Assembly: GCA_034638255.1 (NCBI GenBank) | Contig: JAWPGT010000010.1 | Span: 558,001 to 622,000, forward strand | Length of the DNA stretch: 64,000 bases | Source of the DNA: Coprinus comatus | Taxonomy: Eukaryota; Basidiomycota; Agaricomycetes; Agaricales; Agaricaceae | Direction: 5' to 3' | Shown: one piece after another, positions 1 to 9,365 of the stretch | Numbering within the stretch: the first letter of the stretch is position 1 | Layout: every line of letters starts with the position of its first letter | Notes under the pieces: model-generated | The model's database searches: none | The model's input: the letters and a program-made list of their open reading frames with translations, nothing else | Told to the model about the DNA's origin: nothing | Translations under genes and position numbers: made by a program

Positions 1-1030
1 GCATCGGGCAATGGTACAAGTAAAGGAAAACAAGCACAGAGGGACCAGCAGTAAGCCGCGAACAATCGCGAGCAGTGAAGAAAAAGACAGAAAACTTGCC
101 TAACATCGTAGGTAAAAGGAGAATAGCCAAGTCGAAGTCAAATATTGTGTGTTGTATACAATCCTGGTCTTTCCACCCACTAAGAGGTCGGTGAGTGGTA
201 CTTATGAAGTAGTTGCCTAGGATGTTGTGCTCCGTAAGAACCTAGTGGATTGTCCTGTTAATATATATCAACCGACATTAAGGGAAACAAATCCGATGGA
301 CAATGTGATTTCGATGGATACCTCCTCATCGTCTTAGCCAGAAATTTTCCGCATGTCCTATCGAAAGGAAGAGTGTCCCCCATTGGGACCATCTTTCCCC
401 AGAACTTGCACAAAAGTGGGCTATGTAAAGGAACAACCGGTTCCTTAGACCATCAATGTTCTTCGATGGTTCTGTTCATTTGATACTGCGCGTACATGCG
501 TTATTTACATTCGAAAACGCCCATAGACTCCGGCGGAACCCCGGAATCTGATTTATTATTAAAATGCTTCCAAGTCGAGGATTTTGAAAGCCACTGGTAA
601 TAATAGGTATTAGGGCGAGAGTAACGTTGAAACAATGATTGGTAGCCACGCGCATGTGAGGACTTAATACGTCATCATTTTATTTTTAATTTTTGGATTG
701 TCCAGCACCCGTTAGACGTAGTTGCATTGAATTACAGAAACCGTGCAAAGCCATCTACTATTCGAACACACCTCTACAAGGGCCACTCGGATCCCAGTAC
801 TCAGTACTCAGAGTTGGTAGGCTGCAGCATGGCATCACTCGATGAGTCAACAACATTGAAAATTTGAACGCACTTGGCACTTCACTCAGCAATCCAGTAC
901 GAGCCGTTAAGGAGCACATCAAATTAGGTATTGTAGATGACATTGTTTTGTGGAGAAATTGAATTGGAATGCGCATGTCCTCAGGGTCAGCCGCGGTGTA
1001 GTAGAGAAACCGGTCATTGAACAACACCAC
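1..1030. other. Left-edge region without a supported gene
   Basis: No reading frame here has a recognisable motif or splice structure. A 90-codon minus frame at 758-1030 starts just beyond the stop of the neighbouring GTPase and reads through its 3' flank, so I treat it as chance. No tRNA, snRNA or repeat was recognised. Confidence 0.5.
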
Positions 1031-2202
1031 TCATGTAACCTTGATCGATTTCTGTTTATGTGAGTTATGATCAATAAAATAGTATAACATGAGTATAAAA
1101 AAAAGATATAGCAGCTCACCGCACGAGTTTTCTTGCCGAATAAAAGTAACATGATCCGCCTCCCAAACGATACTTTTGATTTCTTAACTTCCTCAAATGT
1201 CACCTTCTGAAAATCTGAGTTCACTCTTTCGTACTCCTTCCTCAACTCCTTTACTAGACTCGGATTGTTCCTAGAACTTTCCATTTGAGTCATTAGACCA
1301 CCCAAAACCCGTATTTGCTCGGAAAGAGCTTTCTGTAGGTCTGAATGCAATGCTTTCCCAGCCTGTTTTTCATTCAGCAACTTATGAAGGTCCATTATCT
1401 CCTCCTGTAGTAGAACTTCCTCGCGTTTTATCTTCGACTTGATCAAGGAATCAACGATACTCCACGCAGACTCTTGAGTAGTAGGAGAAAGGCGTTGGGT
1501 CATAGAACCCTTTTCAATCATCTTGTCCCAAAACTTGGCCCTCAGCTCCATCTCTCTTTGATTTCCAATGTCTTCTTTGACTCTACTCCACATAGTCGAT
1601 ACAAGAATGACCTGACCCATTGCTATATCTCCGCAAAGCTGACCAAACATGCTGAGGTTTTTCAACGCAGAACCTGGCATGCGATTGTCGCTAATACGAT
1701 GGAGGTAAATTAACCCGGTGAGTTTCACTTCTCTCTGATATCTACACCACAATAACCATTGTAAAATCATGTATGTTCAAACATCGACCATGGTACTTAC
1801 GTTTTGTTCATCCAATCGCTTATCATGGTCAAAATTTGCATATCACTTCTGTTGGTGTCATCAAACCCAGGAGTATCGACCAAGATAATGCGGTCGCCAT
1901 AGATGTTATGCTTGATTCGAGTGGCTTGAACAGATTCAGTCGTGGAAGTCAGCGAATTGCTGGTACGTTTCCCAGTCTGGCCGGTCAAAAGGTCGATGAA
2001 CTATGAATGTGCACTTCGGTCAATGCAAATCACTTTGACAGTTGGAAGGAAAGCATACAAAACTTTTTCCAGACCCCGTAGGACCCATGAATCTGGAAAG
2101 TTCATCTGAGTGAAGGCAAATAAGAAAGTAAAGCTAGCTGGCATACGCAATAATGATATCATCTCTCCTCAGGGTTGGTACGATCCTAGCTATGTCTTCC
2201 AT
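1031..2202 (-). CDS. G-domain GTPase A (TRAFAC/AIG1-like, C-terminal coiled coil)
   Basis: This five-exon gene encodes a compact GTPase of about 310 residues. The first exon gives MEDIARIVPTLRRDDIIIA. The P-loop GPTGSGKS lies in a short second exon, and the third carries the switch motif VDTPGFDDTNRSDMQ. The long fourth exon starts YQREVKL and holds YLHRISDNRM, the G4-position strand VILVSTMW, the SAW motif, and then a charged helical tail that is probably coiled coil, ending near GKKTRA. A 21-nt last exon gives KSIKVT and the stop. The same five-exon layout is seen in genes G and H. Gene G, about 9.5 kb away on the other strand, is its closest relative here. The G4 position is STMW rather than the usual NKxD, so nucleotide specificity is uncertain. 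Cellular role unknown; Agaricomycete genomes carry many such G-domain proteins. Confidence 0.85.
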
Positions 2203-2241
2203 CAGGAATAAAAAGCAGCTATCATATGGCAAGGAACAGTG

Positions 2242-2247
2242 TTTATA
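2242..2247 (-). promoter_or_regulatory. TATA-like box of GTPase A
   Basis: TATAAA on the minus strand lies about 40 nt upstream of the start codon of GTPase A. The related gene G also has a TATAAAA upstream of its start. Confidence 0.45.
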
Positions 2248-2522
2248 GACCCTTAGGTCCTTTCAAAGGACGAGTGAAACACGATGTTGAACTGACACAC
2301 ACCACGAGGGACGGGTGTCATCCGATAATCACGAAGGTATAACCCAAACTGTGTCCGATCTGTTCAGAATGCTATTATTATGGATTTCATATGAACCTTC
2401 CATTGCACGACGACATTCTTGGCTGAATTGCCTTGCACGCCATGTGCTGGCTTGCCACAGTAAGTGTGACAAATAACTTTCTTCCCAGAAAACATACAAT
2501 TGTACGTGCATACATCTGTTGT

Positions 2523-3695
2523 TCAATTCCAGAACTTCAAGTTACTGAACATTCGTTTCACGTTCAAGTTCATGAGAGGCTCGAGTTTTCGCATTTGGGA
2601 AACCGCTTCCTTTCGCTTTTTCGCAATCTCGGCGTATTCCTGAACAAGCGCCTTCATTACTTCCGGGTTTGACGTTCTTCCCACCTCCAACTTCATCCTT
2701 TCAAGCAACAGAGCCTGTTTCTTGACCAACTCCTCAATATTCATGTGTAACTCCTTCCCAGCAGACGTAGATGCTAATGATTCCCCATCGTGGACAAGTT
2801 CTTTTTGGATGAGCATTGGTGTGATCTTTTGAAATGTTGCTATGCCGTCTTGGAGATGTTTTTCCACAAAAGGATTGAGAATGCTCCAAGCTGACTGAGG
2901 GTTGTTGAAAAAGCGTTCTGTAAAAGCCCCATTATGGATCATCACCTTCCAAAATTTCTCCTTTAACTGTTTTTCACGATCCTCGCACTCTTCCCAAAAT
3001 TTCTCCAACGATTGCATTTCATCAACTTCATATCCCTTTATCTCATTTGGCGAATGAGGAGGCCACATTGTTGTGACAAACGTAACCTTTTTGAAACCAT
3101 CATCTCCACAAAGTTTCTTGAACATTCCCAAATTCTTTAATGCAGTACCGGACATTCTGTTGTCGTTAATCCGATGGAAGTAAAGTATTCCATTTATGGA
3201 TTTTCTGCCTTTATAACTGATTTATTCATAGTCAACCATCAGCGCTAATTTGAGGGAAAAATGTAAAATTGTTTGCTTACGCCTTCTTCAACCAACTCGA
3301 TATTCGTTTAAGAATCTCAACATCACTTTCATGCGTATCATCAAACCCAGGGGTATCCACCAAAGCGATTTTAACGTCGGAGACGATCGGATGTTTGATT
3401 TTGACTGCGGAAACAACGCTGGTGCAAGATTGCAAATTATGACCAACTGTGATACCAACATTATCAAGGCGGTCGGCAACGGTACTTATAAACTAATACC
3501 ATGTTTCAAATCACATTCCAGTCACAACGAAATTCTGAATTCGCTTACATTGCTTTTCCCAGACCCGGTAGGACCCATTACTCTGTAGGGAGAAAATAAG
3601 TAAATAATCTCTATGAAAGGACATTTAACCCACACAATCACTACATCATAGTTGGACAACTCGTCTATAGTAACTACTGTAGGAGAAAGTTGGCC
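2523..3695 (-). CDS. G-domain GTPase B (possibly the second half of a tandem protein)
   Basis: The first visible exon begins at an acceptor near 3695 with GQLSPTVVTIDELSNYDVVI. It is followed by the P-loop exon VMGPTGSGKSN, a switch exon with VDTPGFDDTHESDVEIL, and a last exon with LYFHRINDNRMSG, FVTTMW, a SAW motif (SAWSIL) and a charged helical tail ending NLKFWN. All G motifs are intact. The first exon has no in-frame ATG: a TAG precedes it directly in that frame. Either a leader exon is missed, or the exon joins the upstream C gene through a 4-nt micro-exon (ATTT near 3743) that keeps frame. The same arrangement exists in the inverted copy. B is more acidic after the TTMW motif than A, G or H (EGYEVDEMQSL-like stretch). 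Function unknown; probably a GTP-binding switch of the local family. Confidence 0.75.
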
Positions 3696-4665
3696 CTAAA
3701 TTAACATCAGAGATATTCGGAAACAGTTGGGAAACAAAACTCACAAATCTGATATGACGGAAGATAAATAAAACATATCATAATTAAGCAACAACTTTAT
3801 ATGCATTAAAGTAACCCTTACCTAGAGCAAAAATCGTCTAGCTGCTTGAACAGATCTCGAATTTTTTCCGATTCATGGGTCGATTCCCTTGACTTGATCA
3901 TAGTCTGAATAATTCGCTTTTTTTCATCAACCATTTTGTTGAACTCTACAAGCCGCGTTTTGTTTGAGAATGTTGCACTGAAAATTTCAAGTTTGACCTG
4001 GTCTAGTTCCAGGCGTGTACAGAGTTCGTGTAGGATTATAGAATCAAGAATATCCCAAGCTGATTCTTTTGTGTTTAAAAAACGTCGCACTGCTACAGAC
4101 TGCTTTGTCTTGGCTGCTATCTGGAAAGAGGAGAGTAATTGGCGCTCTTTCTCTTGATCGAAATCCAGGTTCGACGACAACGTCGTTACAAAATAGTCGT
4201 TGAACATTTCTATTTCAGGCCATTGTTCTGGGATATCATCGTTTATGTTGTGCAGATATAACACTGTTGTTGCCTCGGAGTCATTTGCATCACTAGTATG
4301 TCTTTCAGTATCACCGGAGAGAATTCTATGGTAAGCACAATTCACCTTGTGACCGGCTTCGACTCCCTCAAAATGACACGAAGACCTCGTACAATCCGAC
4401 GATAGAGATCATCCCCATCCCTTTGAACATCGATATCCTCCTTAGCCTTTATAATAAACTAGTACCAAGGGTTAGCACTAGTCCGGTTTGGATCAGGAAA
4501 TTTACCTACACTGGTCTTCGTTTCTTGACGGCCTACGATTCTGATTCTTTTATCAGGCATTGTTGCAGGCAGAAGTTTGGTGACAACGCACAAGATGACT
4601 ATATCCGACTTGAATAATTCCCGATGATCTGGTATACCATCGAAATCAACTGATCTTGAACTTGG
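3646..4665 (-). CDS. Degenerate GTPase C (pseudo-GTPase)
   Basis: This divergent family member sits directly upstream of B on the same strand. An exon ending FKSDIVIL joins one starting IVGRQETKTSV, which sits where other members have FMGPTGSGKS, so the P-loop has lost its GK(S/T) spacing. The next exon (FIIKAKEDIDVQRDGDDLYR) can be joined in frame, through an intron of about 115 nt, to LLYLHNINDD, the counterpart of LLYLHRITDN. The DTPGFDD switch is absent. The SAWDI motif and the helical tail remain. The last exon can read on to a stop at 3646, overlapping the first exon of B in another frame, or splice into B. I found no start codon; the coordinate given is the first supported coding position. 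It may be a non-catalytic regulatory domain or a decaying gene. Confidence 0.5.
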
Positions 4666-4832
4666 AATTTTTATTGTTAGTCACATGTGTCAGAGTTTAA
4701 AGTAAAATATATCGCACGATCTTCGTAGAACCTGTGTGTATCTCAGCGACATGCTAGCAATGCGGAAGAAGCTTAGGTGCAGGCGCAAGGTTGGGGCTTG
4801 CCTCGTGGCATCCGCATGACAAGATAACAATA

Positions 4833-5149
4833 ACATCAGGAAGTAGACTTGAGTGTTCTCCTACATCATATACCGCATGCTTGGGAAGAAGAGCATAATC
4901 AAAATCCAGTATATTTGAATTGCGGGAGTGTGAGTCGCCTATTGATCAAGTACAGTGCGATATTACATATGTGAGCAATAATCGCTAAATTGCGGAGTAG
5001 GAATAATAAGACCCGATTCAGCTTCAGAACTTTCAATGCACTAAGAATTTAGGATAGGTTGAGTTGACACTGCACAATGTAGGTGGCAATCGCATTGAAG
5101 CTAAGCGGAAGTGAGTGTAAATAATGTTTATCCGCACTAGGACATGTAG
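4833..5149. other. Intergenic, nothing recognised
   Basis: This AT-rich spacer lies between the inverted-duplication boundary and the 3' end of GTPase D. No ORF or RNA was supported. Confidence 0.4.
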
Positions 5150-7388
5150 TTATAGACATACTGGGTTCAGATTCTCGATATGTTTCTCCAGCCGCTCTAA
5201 ACCTTTACGGAATACCTCGTTCTGTGCCACTGCCGTTAATTCGAGCTGAATCTAAGAAAAAGACCATTGGCAAAACGAATCTTAAGTATGTTAGGGTGCT
5301 TACCTGCAGCCTATTTAAACTATACTTCATCGCCTCGTTGCAATTCGCGATTAAACGTTGATCTTCAGGCTGTAGGACGTAGCGCGTTACAAATTTGCTT
5401 TCGGCTGCTTTTATCTTTTTGGTGATGTCGATAATGTTGCCTAATTCTCTAGATATGAAATTGGATTAGGAAACGAAATGACATTATGTAGCGAAACTCT
5501 TACAGAGCAAATTTTTCGATAGCGGAAATTATGTTCTGAGGATATTTTCCCTGCACACGCTGCACATCCTGAGTTATTATTTCGATAAGTTGACTGGCGT
5601 CCTTCATTAGGTTAACAAGGGAGTCATGGGTATCTCGGGCATTCTAAACGGAAATCATCAGTTTATATGACCGAACAAATAGACAGGTTCGTACATTCAG
5701 CAATTCCGTGATTTGCAACGCAACCGACACCGCACTTTGAAGTCCAGGTACTGGAAGTCCCGTTACGGCTGCCTTTGCAAGCCTCAGCGTCTGGAGGGCA
5801 TATGTCAGACCATGAGATTGGGATTGACGGTTTGGTCCCTCATCATTCAAGTTATCTTCAGAAACATTGACGATGGTTAATGATATTGTATCACTGATAG
5901 AAGAGTCATCAGACTCTAAAGCAATCGTTGTGGCATTGTGGGCGGCGGGCTGTGGGACTCTGGCTTTACGCGGTAAGAGCTTTTCAACAAGTATATAGCG
6001 CGATGACGATGATGAGGAAGTTGAGGATGATCCGGATGATATGACTGATTCCCGGTCGGGTTTGCGGCGAAGGAGTCGTCGTATTTGATTCGTGATTGAA
6101 GATAATTTTGTCTTGTTAGCAAGTAGGTCCTCCTCGAGAGAGTTTAATAGTTGATTATTGCCACTAGTAGAAATATTTTTTAGCACACGTTCCATCCTCC
6201 TAACTAGTTTCTTTAAGCTCTTGGCTGTTGTGCTGAGCCATGAGAACAACGAGCGCCCGGCTGAAGTTTCCGGGAGGGTTAGACCTTTGTTTACCAATTC
6301 CTTCTGAATCCTCAATGCTAGTGAAGCACGCCTAGTCGCATTGATGATATCCCAAGCAGAGGCACAAGTATACTGGAAGCGTCGTATCTGAGAGCCGTTT
6401 TCAATGAAGGGCTTCCAGTAATTTTGATACAACTCCTTTTCACGACAAATTCCTTCCTCGGGATCTTGGAGAAGGTCCCATTGGGTGGTAACAAAGATTA
6501 CGTTTGTGAGAGCTTTGTCACCACATAACTGCTGGAACATCGTCAGATTGCGCAATACGGTGTTTGAAATTCGATTATCGGTGATGCGATGGAAGAATAG
6601 GATGCCAGATAGTGTGACACCTTTACTATACCTGTAACTCCAAGTCAACAATAGAAAATGGGATATGGAAATTGCCTAACGTGTTCTTCAACCATGTTGC
6701 GGTAGTTTCGAGTATATCAGCGTCGTTCCTATATGTATCATCGAATCCTGGTGTATCCACAAAGACAATATCCCGTTGTTGGTTTTTCGGATCCTTACAA
6801 CGGATAGTTTGTACTTGTGCGGTACATGACTTTAAATTATGACCGACACGAACACTTTCACTGCCAGTGGCAACATTAACGAACTAGAAAAAAAATGACT
6901 TAGTATATCATGCCTTTGTTTCTGTCCGAATCACTGACAGTGCTTTTTCCGGCGCCTGTGGGTCCCATGACACTTTTAAGACTAGTTGAGACCATCGAGC
7001 TTTCGTTAATCAATGGAAATATGCTCACGCTATAACGATATCTTCTTTGGACACATCGTCACATCCTTCGCTTGCATCCATTGAAAACTCAGAACCAGGG
7101 GAAAGAACCGAACTTCTATCACTCATGTCGTCATTTGTAGTAGAAAAATGAGTACATGCACTCCTATAGCTCGCAGGGGTTGTGGCGGAGTAGATACTCT
7201 GAGCGTTATGGGGATGTAGATAAGAATCCGCGTAGGGAGTCAGATTATTGGACTGAGGTGTCCCTATGGAGGTGGAACCATAAGTATTAGAGTTTCTCTG
7301 AATTTCAGTGACCACTTGTAAGTGGCCTGTCTGTGTCCGAAGATGAGCATTGGAAAAAGCATATTATGAGGAAGAAGGATACCGTCAT
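5150..7388 (-). CDS. GTPase D with C-terminal HeLo/MLKL-like four-helix domain
   Basis: About 620 residues over eight exons. The start ATG ACG at 7388 splices to a Ser/Thr/Asn-rich, probably disordered N-terminus (residues 1-100). The P-loop GPTGAGKST follows near residue 105 and VDTPGFDDTYRND near 160. The long exon has FFHRITDNRIS, VIFVTTQWD, SAWDI, helical segments and a Ser-run linker. From about residue 450 comes LAKAAVTGLPVPGLQSAV, followed by regular amphipathic helices (ARDTHDSLVNLMKDASQL; ESKFVTRYVLQ). The Leu-Pro-x-Pro-Gly-Leu start and helix spacing resemble the MLKL N-terminal-like four-helix bundle of Agaricomycete kinases and NLR-like proteins, where that bundle is usually N-terminal. 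In MLKL and HeLo proteins the bundle attacks membranes; here such a role is only inferred. The stop is TAA at 5150. No other family member in the window has this extension. Confidence 0.8.
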
Positions 7389-8009
7389 TTCTGGGGATTT
7401 GTGAACAATTAGGATCAACAGGTGTGGTGGGATGAGGAAGGAAAAATTAGCAATATTATCTATCGGGTACAGGGGGTGCCTGGCTGTAAACGCGTTCCAA
7501 GTGCGGACTCATGACGTCTCGTCCTTATCTATGTAGTTCCTTCTCGAAGCGCAGGTGGCGGCTAAATACCTGTACCAGGTGATCATTGTGGGCGCCATTA
7601 AGTACTCCAATAATAACGACCAAAGCACATTAAGAAGCAGCTACCGAATAACGCGGATGTAGTGTGGCTTCATTCGGATTAATTGGTCCCGGCTTCAAGA
7701 GGGATTCATCAGGTCGACAATGGAAAGGTAACTTCAACGCAATTTTATTTCACGTTGTTCAAGCACAGCGCTGTCACCTTGGTCTGGTATTTGGTGCGGT
7801 GTTATGACGCGTTGAAACTTGAAGCTGAAACTGACACTAGACAGGAGGGGCTACGGGGTAGCAACCGCAGGAGGTATGGTAGAAAAGCAAGGCGCTTGTT
7901 TTCTATTGAAAACAATTTGTATGCATAAAGAATCCGGGCCGCTGAATCCCGAAGATCCGGACCTCAAAGTCTCAACTCACCCTGTGTGTTACGAAAATTT
8001 GGCAGAAAT
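7389..8009. other. Intergenic between GTPases D and E
   Basis: It contains the promoter side of D and the 3' side of E. Plus-strand frames of 60-80 codons occur (7683-8013) but show no motif or splice logic. Confidence 0.4.
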
Positions 8010-8794
8010 CTAGTTTTTTCCTCCACCGGCATCACAAGCCTGAAGAGCTTGAACAATCTCCCAGGCACTATCAGCACTGTCCTTGAACCTCATTACTCGT
8101 GAGTTTTTCAAAGGAAGATTATTCCAATAATTCTTGAGTTCATTTTCCCTTAACAATGCTTTCCCTTTGGGTGTCTTGTTCCACATGGTGGTCACTAATA
8201 TCACTCGGTTCGGAAAGCCTTGCTGAGATTCCTCGCACAAGCTTCGGAGCTGTAGTAAATGATTCCATGGCGGGCTCGGAAGTCTGTCGTCAGATATACG
8301 ATGAAGATATAGAATGCCAAAAATTTTGAGTTTCTTCGAAGACCTTTCAACAAACAAGTTAGCATGACAACGGTATCGCAAGCAGAAACTTACACGCTCT
8401 TCAGCCAATCTTTCAATATTTTTGTGATAACCTCGGGGTTGGCACAAGAATCGAAGGCGGGCGTATCCACTAGGACAACCCTATGTTTTTCACCCTGGCA
8501 AACGACATGTTTGGCTACATGTACATTTGCGCATAGTTTGTGTTCAACCTCCAGTAAGGCATCTCCCGCTGCTGTGTTGATAAACTACATACAAGGTAAG
8601 CCAAAAAATAAGCTGTTCGCGTCGGTAAGTAACACCAACCGTACTCTTCCCTGTTCCAGTTTGTCCTACTACACTGAGAGGATACATGAGCCGTTGGACG
8701 ACCTTGCTAGGGACATGCACACGTACGCGATAATAATGTCGCCACTATTCAATCCTTCAGTACTAGGTAGGAGTTTCGATATGACTTTCCCCAT
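8010..8794 (-). CDS. Minimal G-domain GTPase E
   Basis: Four exons encode about 200 residues. The start at 8794 reads MGKVISKLLPSTEGLNSGDI, followed by IIA, matching the DIIIA lead-in of the family. The P-loop is VVGQTGTGKST and the switch is VDTPAFDSCANPEV, where family members have GFDDT. The last exon has ILYLHRISDDRL, VILVTTMWN and SAWEIV and stops 10 residues later, at GGGKN. The helical coiled-coil tail present in the other members is therefore absent. E may be a free-standing nucleotide-binding domain that partners with longer paralogues, or a truncated copy. The P-loop is intact and introns lie at the same positions as in the family. Confidence 0.75.
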
Positions 8795-9365
8795 AGTTTG
8801 ATACACGGGTAGTAAAAGGTACAATAATTCGTGAATTGGAGGGACAAGAAGTCTGTTTGGTCTGTGACATTCAGCTTGTATTGGAACCGCAAAAGGCTAA
8901 TTACACGCATAAACTGTAGATCGATAACATCGAGTTGAGATCATCAATCTCACCGTGGTCACTCCTCGTGTGTAAGGTGAGGCTTCAGTGATTCATTTTC
9001 CTGGCGCTAGTTCCTTCATCGATAGTGATGCCCCACGTTCACGAGTCCATTAGCTAACTGGGTTCCAGCAGCTACCAGGCCCCCTCTCTTCTCGACGCTT
9101 TATCCCCCACAACTTGACTATTGCTCGTAAACCCACATCACCGACCTATGAAGCCTCCTCAATTCAACGCTTTTAGGTGAATATACTACTAATTAATCAC
9201 ATATCCCACTGGTCTTAACCATTCTTCCAGAGAAGAAAATAGTTCTGTCAAAGGAGTTCAAGTAGATTACGAACGCAATTTCTTAGCAGGTGAACCATCA
9301 ACCTCGTAAGCGCATTTAACTCTAAGACAATTAAGAGATAATTGCTGAACCTCCATGTACTCAGC
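8795..9365. other. Divergent spacer between GTPases E (-) and F (+)
   Basis: This 570-bp head-to-head spacer probably carries both promoters. No clear TATA element or ORF stands out. Confidence 0.4.

Larger units (their letters stand above)
2325..4832 (-). repeat. Arm 1 of a 2.4-2.5 kb inverted segmental duplication
   Basis: This stretch matches 46367-48786 in opposite orientation, over coding exons, introns and flanking non-coding DNA. One end shares the region around GATGCCACGAGGCAAGCC and the other the region around GTTTGGGTTATACC. The arm holds GTPase B and pseudo-GTPase C. Reading frames in this arm are better preserved than in the other copy. Confidence 0.85.

Noticed and set aside
758..1030. 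90-codon minus frame next to GTPase A
   Set aside because: It lies beyond the conserved KSIKVT stop and has no motif.
4326..4345. A 20-nt intron in gene C (GTGAATTGTG to CATAG)
   Set aside because: Too short for this genome. A 115-nt intron with donor GTGTCA and acceptor CAACAACAG keeps frame and builds the LLYLHNIND motif of the family.
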